Shown: positions 1-13,100 of the stretch, one piece after another
Numbering within the stretch: position 1 is the first letter of the stretch
Layout of the letters: each line of letters starts with the position of its first letter
Program-made: the position numbers and the translations under genes
From: Colletes latitarsis
Lineage: Eukaryota; Arthropoda; Insecta; Hymenoptera; Colletidae
Assembly (NCBI RefSeq): GCF_051014445.1
Contig: NC_135136.1
Span: 12,976,001-13,040,000 of the forward strand
DNA length: 64,000 nt
Direction: 5' to 3'
Notes under the pieces: model-generated
Databases searched by the model: none
Seen by the model: only the letters and a program-made list of their open reading frames with translations
Told to the model about the DNA's origin: nothing

Positions 1-1525
1 GCGTACTTGTTGGCCAGATCTTGGGTTTTTTGTGGTTTGGATCCCGTAGTAATGAAGTTCCACACCGAAACAGTCAAATAAACCTGGTTGCGATTAAAAT
101 TTTAGAGGATAACGCCGGTTATGTCTCGTGTAGGTCTGGGATTTGCCGTCATCTGCCTCGTATTTTCGCATTTTTCGCATACTTCTTGGCCAGATGCTGG
201 CCTTTTTCTGTCTTGGACCACGTAGTAATGTGGTATCACACTGAAACAGTCAATTAAACCTGGTTGCGATTAATATTTCAGAGGATAACGCCGGTTATGT
301 CTCGGGTAGGTCTGGGATTTGCCGTCATCTGGCTCGTATTTTCGCATTTTTCGCATACTTGTAGGCCAGATACTGGGCTTTTTCTGGTTTGGATCACGTA
401 GTAATGTGGTACCACACTGAAACAATCAATAAAAGCTGGTTCCGAATAGTATTTTAGAGGATAACGCAGGTAACGTCTGGGTTTGTTCTGGTATATGCAA
501 TCATCTGGCACATACTTTCGCGTTTTTCGCATACTTGTTGGCCAGATCCTGGGTGTTTTCTGGTTTGGATCCCGTAGTAACGAGGTTCCTCACCGAAACA
601 GTCAATTAAACGTGGTTGCGGTTAATATTTTAGACGATAACGCCGGTTATGTCTCGGTTAGGTCCGGGATTTGCCCTCATCTGTCTCGTGCTTTCGTAAT
701 TTTCGCGTACTTGTTGGCCAGATCTTGGGTTTTTTGTGGTTTGGATCCCGTCGTAATGTGGTTCCACACCGACGCAGTCAATTAAACCTGGTTGCAATGA
801 ATATTTTGGAGGATAACGCTGGTTATGTTTGGGTTAGTTCTGGTATTTGCAATCATCTGGCTCGTACTTTCGCATTTTTCGCATTCTTGTTGGCAAGATC
901 CTGGGTTTTTTTTGGTTTGGATCACGTAGTAATATAGTACCACACTGAAACAGTCAATTAAACCTGGTTCCGATTAATATTTGAGAGGATAACGCCGGTT
1001 ATGTCTGGGTTAGGTCTGGTATTTGCCCTCATCTGGCTCGTACTTTCGCATCTTTGGCATACTTGTTGGCCAGATCCTGGGTTTTTTCTGGTTTGGATCC
1101 CGTAGTAATGAAGTTCCACACCGAAACAGTCAATTAAACCTGGTTGCGATTAATATTTTAGAGGATAACGCAGGTTACGTCAGGGTTAGTTCTGGTATTT
1201 GCAACCATCTGCCTCATACTTCCGCGATTTCGTATACTTGTTTGCCAGATCCTGGCCTTTTTCTGGCTTGGACCACGTAGTAATGTGGTATCACACTTAA
1301 ACAGTCAATTAAACCTGGTTGCGATTAATATTTTAGAGGATAACCCCGGTTATGTCTCGGGTAGGTCTGGGATTTGCCGTCATCTGGATCGTATTTTCGC
1401 ATTTTTCGCATACTTGTTGGCCAGATCCTGGGTTTTTCCTGGTTTGGATCCCGTAGTAATGTGGTTCCACACCGAAACAGTCAATTAAACCTGGTTGCGA
1501 TTAATATTTTAGAGGATAACGCCGG
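1..1525 (+). repeat. Segmental duplication D1, left copy
   Basis: Bases from 1 onward match 5,634 onward at a constant offset of 5,633 for about 1.5 kb (nearly nine monomers). Both copies share a rare 175-bp monomer (GAGGAT at 1161 to 1336, and 6794 to 6969) caused by one T missing in the run before CGTATAC. This supports common descent of the block. A few substitutions separate the copies. The match fades at about 1,525, where this copy reads GGTTAAGTC against GGTTATGTC. The first 245 bp also match the right part of the 881-bp pentamer. Confidence 0.85.
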
Positions 1526-2039
1526 TTAAGTCTGGGTTAGGTCTGGTATTTGCCCTCACCTGGCTCGTACTTTCGCATCTTTGGCATACTTGTTGGCAAG
1601 ATCCTGGGCTTTTTTTGGTTTGGATCACGTGGTAATGCGGTACCACACCGAAACAGTCAAGTAAACCAGGTTGCGATTAATATTATAGAGGATAACCCCG
1701 GTTATGTCTCGGGTAGGTCTGGGATTTGCCGTCATCTGGATCGTATTTTCGCATTTTTCGCATACTTGTTGGCCAGATCCTGGGTTTTTCCTGGTTTGGA
1801 TCCCGTAGTAATGTGGTTCCACACCGAAACAGTCAATTAAACCTGGTTGCGATTAATATTTTAGAGGATAACGCCGGTTAAGTCTGGGTTAGGTCTGGTA
1901 TTTGCCCTCACCTGGCTCGTACTTTCGCATCTTTGGCATACTTGTTGGCAAGATCCTGGGCTTTTTTTGGTTTGGATCACGTGGTAATGCGGTACCACAC
2001 CGAAACAGTCAAGTAAACCAGGTTGCGATTAATATTTTA
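1336..2039 (+). repeat. 352-bp dimer, two tandem copies
   Basis: Copies at 1,336-1,687 and 1,688-2,039 share unusual variants: GAGGATAACCCCGG instead of AACGCCGG, CATCTGGATCG, GGTTTTTCCTGG and GGTTAAGTC. GAGGAT falls at 1336, 1688 and 2040, exactly 352 bp apart. This is a local two-monomer duplication inserted in the D1 neighbourhood. The 10-bp stretch of rare variants repeated in both copies makes independent origin unlikely. Confidence 0.85.
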
Positions 2040-2214
2040 GAGGATAACGCCGGTTGTGTCTCGGGTAGGTCTGGGATTTGCCGTCATCTAGCTCGTATTT
2101 TCGCATTTTTCGCATACTTGTTGGCCAGATGCTGGCCTTTTTCTGTCTTGGACCACGTAGTAATATGGTATCACACTGAAACAATCAATTAAACCTGGTT
2201 GCGATTAATATTTT

Positions 2215-2940
2215 AGAGGATAACGCCGGTTATGTCTCGGGTAGGTCTGGGATTTGCCGTCATCTGGCTCGTATTTTCGCATTTTTCGCATACTTGTAGG
2301 CCAGATACTGGGCTTTTTCTGGTTTGGATCAGGTAGTAATGTGGTACCACACTGAAACAATCAATAAAAGCTGGTTCCGAATAGTATTTTAGAGGATAAC
2401 GCAGGTAACGTCTGGGTTTGTTCTGGTATATGCAATCATCTGGCACATACTTTCGCGTTTTTCGCATACTTGTTGGCCAGATCCTGGGTGTTTTCTGGTT
2501 TGGATCCCGTAGTAACGAGGTTCCTCACCGAAACAGTCAATTAAACGTGGTTGCGGTTAATATTTTAGACGATAACGCCGGTTATGTCTCGGTTAGGTCA
2601 GGGATTTGCCCTCATCTGTCTCGTGCTTTCGTAATTTTCGCGTACTTGTTGGCCAGATCTTGGGTTTTTTGTGGTTTGGATCCCGTCGTAATGTGGTTCC
2701 ACACCGATGCAGTCAATTAAACCTGGTTGCAATGAATATTTTGGAGGATAACGCTGGTTATGTTTGGGTTAGTTCTGGTATTTGCAATCATCTGGCTCGT
2801 ACTTTCGCATTTTTCGCATTCTTGTTGGCAAGATCCTGGGTTTTTTTGGTTTGGATCACGTAGTAATATAGTACCACACTGAAACAGTCAATTAAAACTG
2901 GTTCCGATTAATATTTGAGAGGATAACGCCGGTTATGTCT
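2215..2940 (+). repeat. Extra copy of the four-monomer block at 280-1,005
   Basis: The sequence matches 280-1,005 at an offset of 1,935 (1,934 after a 1-bp difference in a T-run near 2,845). Shared rare variants are TTGTAGGCCAGATACTGG, TTTAGACGATAACG and GGTTCCTCACCG. A further copy lies at about 5,911-6,640. The similarity ends near 2,940, where this copy reads GTCTCGGTTAGG against GTCTGGGTTAGG. Confidence 0.85.
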
Positions 2941-3240
2941 CGGTTAGGTCTGGGATTTGCCCTCATCTGGCTCATACTTTCGCATTTTTCGCATACTTGT
3001 TGGCCAGATCCTGGGCTTTTTCTGGTTTGGATCCCGGAGTAATGAAGTTCCACACCGAAACAGTCAATTAAACCTGGTTGCAATTAATATTTTAGAGGAT
3101 AACGCAGGTTATGTCTCGGTTAGGTCTGGGATTTGCCATCATCTGGCTCGTACTTTCGCATTTTTCGCATACTTGTTGGCCAGATACTGGGCTTTTTCTG
3201 GTTTGGATCGCGTAGTAATGTGGTATTACACTGAAACAGT

Positions 3241-5883
3241 CAATTAAACCCGGTTGCGATTAATATTTTAGAGGATAACGCCGGTTGTGTCTCGGGTAGG
3301 TCTGGGATTTGCCGTCATCTAGCTCGTATTTTCGCATTTTTCGCATACTTGTTGGCCAGATCCTGGCCTTTTTCTGGCTTCGACCTCGTAGTAATGTGGT
3401 ATCACACTGAAACAGTCAATAGAATCTAGTTCCGAATAGTATTTTAGAGGATAACGCAGGTTACGTCTGGGATAGTTCTGGTATTTGCTATCATCTGGCT
3501 CATACTTTCGCGTTTTTCGCATACATGTTGGCCAGATCCTGGGTTTGTTTATGGTTTGGATCCCGTAGTAATGAAGTTCCACACCGAAGCAGTCCATTAA
3601 ACCTGGTTGCTATTATTATTTTAGAGGAGAACGCCGGTTATGTCTCGGTTAAGTCTGGGATTTGCCGTCATCTGGCTCGTATTTTCGCATTTTTCGCATA
3701 CTTGTTGGCCAGATACCGGCCTTTTTCTGGCTTGGACCACGTAGTAATGTGGTATCACACTGGGATAGTCAATTAAACCTGGTTCCGGTTAATATTTTAG
3801 AGGATAACGCTGGTTATGTCTGGTTTAGTTCTGGTATTTGAAATCATCTGGCCCATACTTTCGCAATGTTCGCGTACTTGTTGGCCAGATCTTGGGTTTT
3901 TTGTGGTTTGGATCCCGTAGTAATGAAGTTCCACACCGAAACAGTCAAATAAACCTGGTTGCGATTAAAATTTTAGAGGATAACGCCGGTTATGTCTCGT
4001 GTAGGTCTGGGATTTGCCGTCATCTGCCTCGTATTTTCGCATTTTTCGCATACTTCTTGGCCAGATGCTGGCCTTTTTCTGTCTTGGACCACGTAGTAAT
4101 GTGGTATCACACTGAAACAGTCAATTAAACCTGGTTGCGATTAATATTTTAGAGGATAACGCCGGTTATGTCTCGGGTAGGTCTGGGATTTGCCGTCATC
4201 TGGCTCGTATTTTCGCATTTTTCGCATACTTGTTGGCCAGATCCTGGCCTTTTTCTGGCTTCGACCTCGTAGTAATGTGGTATCACACTGAAACAGTCAA
4301 TAGAATCTAGTTCCGAATAGTATTTTAGAGGATAACGCAGGTTACGTCTGGGATAGTTCTGGTATTTGCTATCATCTGGCTCATACTTTCGCGTTTTTCG
4401 CATACATGTTGGCCAGATCCTGGGTTTGTTTATGGTTTGGATCCCGTAGTAATGAAGTTCCACACCGAAGCAGTCCATTAAACCTGGTTGCGATTAATAT
4501 TTTAGAGGAGAACGCCGGTTATGTCTCGGTTAAGTCTGGGATTTGCCGTCATCTGGCTCGTATTTTCGCATTTTTCGCATACTTGTTGGCCAGATACCGG
4601 CCTTTTTCTGGCTTGGACCACGTAGTAATGTGGTATCACACTGGGATAGTCAATTAAACCTGGTTCCGGTTAATATTTTAGAGGATAACGCTGGTTATGT
4701 CTGGTTTAGTTCTGGTATTTGAAATCATCTGGCCCATACTTTCGCAATGTTCGCGTACTTGTTGGCCAGATCTTGGGTTTTTTGTGGTTTGGATCCCGTA
4801 GTAATGAAGTTCCACACCGAAACAGTCAAATAAACCTGGTTGCGATTAAAATTTTAGAGGATAACGCCGGTTATGTCTCGTGTAGGTCTGGGATTTGCCG
4901 TCATCTGCCTCGTATTTTCGCATTTTTCGCATACTTCTTGGCCAGATGCTGGCCTTTTTCTGTCTTGGACCACGTAGTAATGTGGTATCACACTGAAACA
5001 GTCAATTAAACCTGGTTGCGATTAATATTTTAGAGGATAACGCCGGTTATGTCTCGGGTAGGTCTGGGATTTGCCGTCATCTGGCTCGTATTTTCGCATT
5101 TTTCGCATACTTGTTGGCCAGATCCTGGCCTTTTTCTGGCTTCGACCTCGTAGTAATGTGGTATCACACTGAAACAGTCAATAGAATCTAGTTCCGAATA
5201 GCATTTTAGAGGATAACGCAGGTTACGTCTGGGATAGTTCTGGTATTTGCTATCATCTGGCTCATACTTTCGCGTTTTTCGCATACATGTTGGCCAGATC
5301 CTGGGTTTGTTTATGGTTTGGATCCCGTAGTAATGAAGTTCCACACCGAAGCAGTCCATTAAACCTGGTTGCGATTAATATTTTAGAGGAGAACGCCGGT
5401 TATGTCTCGGTTAAGTCTGGGATTTGCCGTCATCTGGCTCGTATTTTCGCATTTTTCGCATACTTGTTGGCCAGATACCGGCCTTTTTCTGGCTTGGACC
5501 ACGTAGTAATGTGGTATCACACTGGGATAGTCAATTAAACCTGGTTCCGGTTAATATTTTAGAGGATAACGCTGGTTATGTCTGGTTTAGTTCTGGTATT
5601 TGAAATCATCTGGCCCATACTTTCGCAATGTTCGCGTACTTGTTGGCCAGATCTTGGGTTTTTTGTGGTTTGGATCCCGTAGTAATGAAGTTCCACACCG
5701 AAACAGTCAAATAAACCTGGTTGCGATTAAAATTTTAGAGGATAACGCCGGTTATGTCTCGTGTAGGTCTGGGATTTGCCGTCATCTGCCTCGTATTTTC
5801 GCATTTTTCGCATACTTCTTGGCCAGATGCTGGCCTTTTTCTGTCTTGGACCACGTAGTAATGTGGTATCACACTGAAACAGT
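3241..5883 (+). repeat. 881-bp pentameric higher-order repeat, three tandem copies
   Basis: Copies start at about 3,241, 4,122 and 5,003. Five monomers make 881 bp because one unit is 177 bp, where GGTTTGTTTATGG carries an extra base. Other diagnostic variants are TTCGACCTCGTAG, CTGGGATAGTC and TTGAAATCATCTGGCCC. I saw one substitution between copies 2 and 3 (AGTATTTT to AGCATTTT near 5,200) and a handful between copies 1 and 2, so this expansion is recent. After 5,883 the sequence passes into the D1 right copy. Confidence 0.92.
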
Positions 5884-7158
5884 CAATTAAACCTGGTTGC
5901 GATTAATATTTTAGAGGATAACGCCGGTTATGTCTCGGGTAGGTCTGGGATTTGCCGTCATCTGGCTCATATTTTCGCATTTTTCGCATACTTGTAGGCC
6001 AGATACTGGGCTTTTTCTGGTTTGGATCACGTAGTAATGTGGTACCACACTGAAACAATCAATAAAAGCTGGTTCCGAATAGTATTTTAGAGGATAACGC
6101 AGGTAACGTCTGGGTTTGTTCTGGTATATGCAATCATCTGGCACATACTTTCGCGTTTTTCGCATACTTGTTGGCCAGATCCTGGGTGTTTTCTGGTTTG
6201 GATCCCGTAGTAACGAGGTTCCTCACCGAAACAGTCAATTAAACGTGGTTGCGGTTAATATTTTAGACGATAACGCCGGTTATGTCTCGGTTAGGTCAGG
6301 GATTTGCCCTCATCTGTCTCGTGCTTTCGTAATTTTCGCGTACTTGTTGGCCAGATCTTGGGTTTTTTGTGGTTTGGATCCCGTCGTAATGTGGTTCCAC
6401 ACCGATGCAGTCAATTAAACCTGGTTGCAATGAATATTTTGGAGGATAACGCTGGTTATGTTTGGGTTAGTTCTGGTATTTGCAATCATCTGGCTCGTAC
6501 TTTCGCATTTTTCGCATTCTTGTTGGCAAGATCCTGGGTTTTTTTTGGTTTGGATCACGTAGTAATATAGTACCACACTGAAACACTCAATTAAACCTGG
6601 TTCCGATTAATATTTCAGAGGATAACGCCGGTTATGTCTGGGTTAGGTCTGGTATTTGCCCTCATCTGGCTCGTACTTTCGCATCTTTGGCATACTTGTT
6701 GGCCAGATCCTGGGTTTTTTCTGGTTTGGATCCCGTAGTAATGAAGTTCCACACCGAAACAGTCAATTAAACCTGGTTGCGATTAATATTTTAGAGGATA
6801 ACGCAGGTTACGTCAGGGTTAGTTCTGGTATTTGCAACCATCTGCCTCATACTACCGCGATTTCGTATACTTGTTTGCCAGATCCTGGCCTTTTTCTGGC
6901 TTGGACCACGTAGTAATGTGGTATCACACTGAAACAGTCAATTAAACCTGGTTGCGATTAATATTTTAGAGGATAACCCCGGTTATGTCTCGGGTAGGTC
7001 TGGGATTTGCCGTCATCTGGCTCGTACTTTCGCATTTTTCGCATACTTGTTGGCCAGATCCTGGGTTTTTCCTGGTTTGGATCCCGTAGTAATGTGGTTC
7101 CACACCGAAACAGACAATTAAACCTGGTTGCGATTAATATTTTAGAGGATAACGCCGG
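5634..7158 (+). repeat. Segmental duplication D1, right copy
   Basis: Partner of 1-1,525 at offset 5,633. It overlaps the end of the third 881-bp pentamer copy, just as the left copy begins with the same pentamer segment. Pentamer and following block were therefore probably copied as one unit. It holds the third copy of the block with TTTAGACGATAACG and the shared 175-bp monomer. Confidence 0.85.
6038..6049. other. 12-bp perfect palindrome, example in family A
   Basis: TGTGGTACCACA equals its own reverse complement and contains GGTACC. It sits at the same place in very many monomers, just after GTAGTAA. Common variants break the symmetry by one base (GTGGTTCCAC, GTGGTATCAC, GCGGTACCAC). Dyad symmetry has been discussed for centromeric satellites that lack CENP-B boxes. 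A role here is only an inference. Confidence 0.7.
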
Positions 7159-10100
7159 TTATGTCTGGGCTAGGTCTGGAATTTACCCTCATCTGGCTCG
7201 TACTTTCGCATTTTTCGCATACTTGTAGGCCAGATACTGGGCTTTTTCTGGTTTGGATCACGTAGTAATGTGGTACCACACTGAAACAGTCAATAAAAGC
7301 TGGTTCCGAATAGTATTTTAGAGGATAACGCAGGTAACGTCTGGGTTAGTTCTGGTATTTGCAATCATCTGGCTCATACTTTCGCGTTTTTCGCATACTT
7401 GTTGGCCAGATCCTGGGTTTTTTCTGGTTTGGATCCCGTAGTAACGAGGTTCCTCACCGAAACAGTCAATTAAACGTGGTTGCGGTTAATATTTTAGAGG
7501 ATAACGCCGGTTATGTCTCGGTTAGGTCTGGGATTTGCCCTCATCTGTCTCGTGCTTTCGTAATTTTCGCGTACTTGTTGGCCAGATCTTGGGTTTGTTG
7601 TGGTTTGGATCCCGTCGTAATGTGGTTCCACACCGATGCAGTCAATTAAACCTGGTTGTAATGAATGTTTTGGAGGATAACGCTGGTTATGTTTGGGTTA
7701 GTTCTGGTATTTGCACTCATCTGGCTCGTACTTTCGCATTTTTCGCATACTTGTAGGCAGGATCCTGGGTTTTTTTTGGTTTGGATCACGTAGTAATGTG
7801 GTACCACACTGAAACAGTCAATTAAACCTGGTTCCGATTAATATTTTAGAGGATAACGCCGGTTAAGTCTGGGTTAGGTCTGGTATTTGCCCTCACCTGG
7901 CTCGTACTTTCGCATCTTTGGCATACTTGTTGGCAAGATCCTGGGCTTTTTTTGGTTTGGATCACGTGGTAATGCGGTACCACACCGAAACAGTCAAGAA
8001 ACCTGGTTGCGATTAATATTTTAGAGGATAACGCCGGTTACGTCTCGGTTAGGTCTGGGATTTGCCCTCATCTGGCTCATACTTTCGCATTTCTCGCATA
8101 CTTGTTGGCCAGATCCTGGGGTTTTTCTGGTTTGGATCACGTAGTCATGTGGTACCAAACTGAAGCAGTCAATAAAAGCTGGTTCCGATTAGTATTTTAG
8201 AGGATAACGCCGGTTACGTCCCGGTTAGGTCTGGGATTTGCCATCATCTGGCTCGTACTTTCGCATTTTTCGCATACTTGTTGGCCAGATCCTGGGCTTT
8301 TTCTGGTTTGGATCCCGGAGTAATGAAGTTCCACACCGAAACAGTCAATTAAACCTGGTTGCAATTAATATTTTAGAGGATAACGCAGGTTATGTCTCGG
8401 GTAGTTCTGGGATTTGCCGTCATCTGGCTCGTATTTTCGAATTTTTCGCATACTTTTTGGCAAGATCCTGGGCTTTTTTTGGTTTGGATCACGTAGTAAT
8501 GTGGTACCACACTGAAACAGTCAATTAAACCTGGTTGCGATTAATATTTTAGAGGATAACGCCGGTTATGTCTCGGTTAGGTCTGGGATTTGCCATCATC
8601 TGGCTCGTACTTTCGCATTTTTCGCATACTTGTTGGCCAGATACTGGGCTTTTTCTGGTTTGCATCACGTAGTAATGCGGTACCACACTGAAACAGTCAA
8701 TTATACCTGGTTCCGGTTAGTATTTTAGAGGATAACGCCGGTTATGTCTGGGTTAGGTCTGGTATTTGCCCTCATCTGGCTCGTACTTTCGCAACTTTGG
8801 CATACTTGTTGGCAAGATCCGGGGCTTTTTTTGGTTTGGATCACGTGGTAATGCGGTACCACACCGAAACAGTCAAGTAAACCATGTTGCGATTAATATT
8901 CTAGAGGATAACGCCGGTTATGTCTCGGTTAGGTCTGGGATTTGCCCTCATCTGGCTCATACTTTCGCATTTCTCGCATACTTGTTGGCCAGATCCTGGG
9001 TTTTTTTTTGGTTTGGATCACGTCGTAATGTGGTACCACACTGAAACAGTCAATAGAAGCTGGTTCCGAATAGTATTTTAGAGGATGACGCTGGTTATGA
9101 CTCGGGTAGTTCTGGGATTTGCTGTCATGTGGCTCGTATTTTCGCATTTTTCGCATACTTGTTGGCCAGATCCTGGGTTTTTTCTGGTTTGGATCCCGTG
9201 GTAATGAAGTTCCACACCGAAACAGTCAATTAAACCTGGTTGCGATTAATATTTTAGAGGATAACGCCGGTTATGTCTGGGTTAGGTCTGGTATTTGCCC
9301 TCATCTGTCTCGTACTTTCGCATCTTTGGCATACTTGTTGGCCAGATCCTGGCCTATTTCTGGTTTGGATCACGTAGTAATGCGGTACCACACTGAAACA
9401 GTTAATTAAACTTGGTTCCGGTTAGTATTTTAGAGGATAACGCCGGTTATGTCTGGGTTAGGTCTGGTATTTGCCATCATCTGGCTCGTACTTTCGCATT
9501 TTTCGCAAACTTGTTGGCCAGATCCTGGCCTTTTTCTGGATTGGATCACGTAGTAATGCGGTACCACACTGAAGCAGTCAATTAAACCTGGTTTCGGTTA
9601 GTATTTTAGAGGATAACGCCGGTTATGTCTCGGTTAGGTCTGGGATTTGCCCTCATCTGGCTCATACTTTCGCATTTCTCGCATACTTGTTGGCCAGATC
9701 CTGGCCTTTTTCTGGTTTGGATCACGTAGTAATGTGGTACCACACTGAAACAGTCACTAAAAGCTGGTTCCTATTAGTATTTTAGAGGATAACGCTGGTT
9801 ATGTCTGGGTTAGTTCTGGTATTTGCAATTATCTGGCTCATACTATCGCGTTTTTCGCATACTTCTTGGCCAGATCCAGGGTTTTTTCAGGTTTGGATCT
9901 CGTAGTAATATGGTACCACACAGAAACAGTCAATAGAAGCTGGTTCCGAATAGTATTTTAGAGGATGACGCTGGTTATGTCTGGGTTAGTTCCGGTATTT
10001 GCAACCATCTGCCTCATACTTTCGCGATTTCGTATACTTGTTTGCCAGATCCTGGCCTTTTTCTGGCTTGGACCACGTAGTAATGTGATATCACACTGAA

Positions 10101-13100
10101 ACAGTCAATTAAACCTGGTTGCGATTAATATTTTAGAGGATAACGCCGGTTATGTCTCGGGTAGGTCTGGGATTTGCCGTCATCTGGCTCGTATTCTCGC
10201 ATTTTTCGCATACTTGTTGGCCAGATCCTGGCCTTTTTCTGGCTTGGACCACGTTGTAATGTGGTACCACACTGAAGCCGTCAATAGAATCTGGTTCCGA
10301 AAGGTATTCCGGAGGATAACGCAGGTTACGTCTTGGTTAGTTCTGGTATTTGCAATCATCTGGCTCATACTTTCGCGTTTTCCGCATACTTGTTGGCCAG
10401 ATCCTGGGTTTTTTCTGGTTTGGATCCCATAGTAATGAAGTTCCACACCGAAGCAGTCAATTAAACCTGGTTGCGATTAATATTTTAGAGGGTAACGCAG
10501 GTTATGTCTTGGTTAGGTCAGGGATTTGCCCTCATCTGTCTCGTGCTTTCGTAATTTTCGCGTACTTGTTGGCCAGATCTTGGGTTTTTTGTGGTTTGGA
10601 TCCCGTCGTAATGTGGTTCCACACCGATGCAGTCAATTAAACCTGGTTGTAATGAATATTTTGGAGGATAACGCTGGTTATGTTTGGGTTAGTTCTGGTA
10701 TTTGCAATCATGTGGCTCGTACTTTCGCATTTTTCGCATACTTGTAGGCAAGATCCTGGGTTTTTTTTGGTTTGGATCACGTAGTAATGTGGTACCACAC
10801 TGAAACAGCCAATTAAACCTGGTTCCGATTAATATTTTAGAGGATAACGCCGGTTAAGTCTGGGTTAGGTCTGGTATTTGCCCTCACCTGGCTCGTACTT
10901 TCGCATCTTTGGCATACTTGTTGGCAAGATCCTGGGCTTTTTCTGGTTTGGATCACGTAGTAATGTGGATCCACACTGAAACAGTCAATTAAACCTGGTT
11001 CCGATTAATATTTTAGAGGATAACGCCGGTTATGTCTGGGTTAGGTCTGGTATTTGCCCTCATCTGGCTCGTACTTTCGCATCTTAGGCATACTTGTTGG
11101 CCAGATCCTGGCCTTTTTCTGGTTTGGATCACGTAGTAATGCGGTACCACACTGAAACAGTCAATTATACCTGGTTCCGGTTAGTATTTTAGAGGATAAC
11201 GCCGGTTATGTCTGGGTTAGGTCTGGTATTTGCCCTCATCTGGCTCGTACTTTCGCATTTTTCGCAAACTTGTTGGCCAGATCCTGGCCTTTTTCTGGAT
11301 TGGATCACGTGGTAATGCGGTACCACACCGAAACAGTCAAGTAAACCAGGTTGCGATTAATATTTTAGAGGATAACGCCGGTTATGTCTCGGTTAGGTCT
11401 GGGATTTGCCCTCATCTGGCTCATACTTTCGCATTTCTCGCATACTTGTTGGCCAGATCCTGGGCTTTTTCTGGTTTGGATCTCGTAGTAATGAAGTTCC
11501 ACACCGAAACAGTCAATTAAACCTGGTTGCGAATAATATTTTAGAGGATAATGCAGGTTACATCTGGGTTAGTTCTGGTATTTGCAACCATCTGGCTCAT
11601 ACTTTCGCGATTTCGTATACTTGTCTGCCAGATCCTGGCATTTTTCTGGCTTGGACCACGTAGTAATGTGGTATAACACTGAAACAGTCAAATAAACCTG
11701 GTTGCGATTAATTTTTTAGAGGATAACGCCGGTTATGTCTCGGTTAGGTCAGGGATTTGCCCTCATCTGTCTCGTGCTTTCGTAATTTTCGCGTACTTGT
11801 TGGCCAGATCTTGGGTTTTTTGTGGTTTGGATCCCGTCGTAATATGGTTCCACACCGATGCAGTCAATTAAACCTGGTTGTAATGAATATTTTGGAGGTT
11901 AACGCTGGTTATGTTTGGGTTAGTTCTGGTATTTGTAATCATCTGGCTCGTACTTTCGCATTTTTCGCATACTTGTTGGCAAGATCCTGGGTTTTATTTG
12001 GTTTGGATCACGTAGTAATGTGGTACGACACTGAAACAGTCAATTAAACCTGGTTCCGATTAATATTTTAGAGGATGACGCCGGTTATGTCTGGGTTAGG
12101 TCTGGTATTTGCCCTCATCTGGCTCGTACTTTCGCATTTTTCGCATACTCGTTGGCAAGATCCTGGGTTTTATTTGGTTTGGATCACGTAGTAATGTGGT
12201 ACGACACTGAAACAGTCAATTAAACCTGGTTCCGATTAATATTTTAGAGGATAACGCCGGTTAAGTCTGGGTTAGGTCTGGTATTTGCCCTCACCTGGCT
12301 CGTACTTTCGCATCTTTGGCATACTTGTTGGCAAGATCCTGGGCTTTTTTTGATTTGGATCACGTGGTAATGCGGTACCACACCGAAACAGTCAAGTAAA
12401 CCTGGTTGCGATTAATATTTTAGAGGATTACGCCGGTTATGTCTCGGTTAGGTCTGGGATTTGCCCTCATCTGGCTCATACTTTCGCATTTCTCGCATAC
12501 GTGTTGGCCAGATCCTGGGCTTTTTCTGGTTTGGACCACGTTGTAATGTGGTACCACACTGAAGCGGTCAATAGAATCTGGTTCCGAAAGGTATTCTGGA
12601 GGATAACGCAGGTTACGTCTTGGTTAGTTCTGGTATTTGCAACCATCTGGCTCATACTTTCGCGATTTCGTATACTTGTTTGCCAGATCCTGGCCTTTTC
12701 CTGGCTTGGACCACGTAGTAATGTGGTATCACACTGAAACAGTCAATTAAACCTGGTTGCGATTAATATTTTAGAGGATAACGCCGGTTATGTCTCGGTT
12801 AGGTCTGGGATTTGCCCTCATCTGGCTCATACTTTCGCATTTCTCGCATACGTGTTGGCCAGATCCTGGGCTTTTTCTGGTTTGGACCACGTATTAATGT
12901 GGTATCACACTGAAACAGTCAATTAAACCTGGTTGCGATTAATATTTTAGAGGATAACGCCGGTTATGTCTCGGGTAGGTCTGGGATTTGCCGTCACCTA
13001 GCTCGTATTTTCGCATTTTTCGCATACTTGTTGGCCAGATCCTGGCCTTTTTCTGGCTTGGACCACGTTGTAATGTGGTACCACACTGAAACAGTCAATT

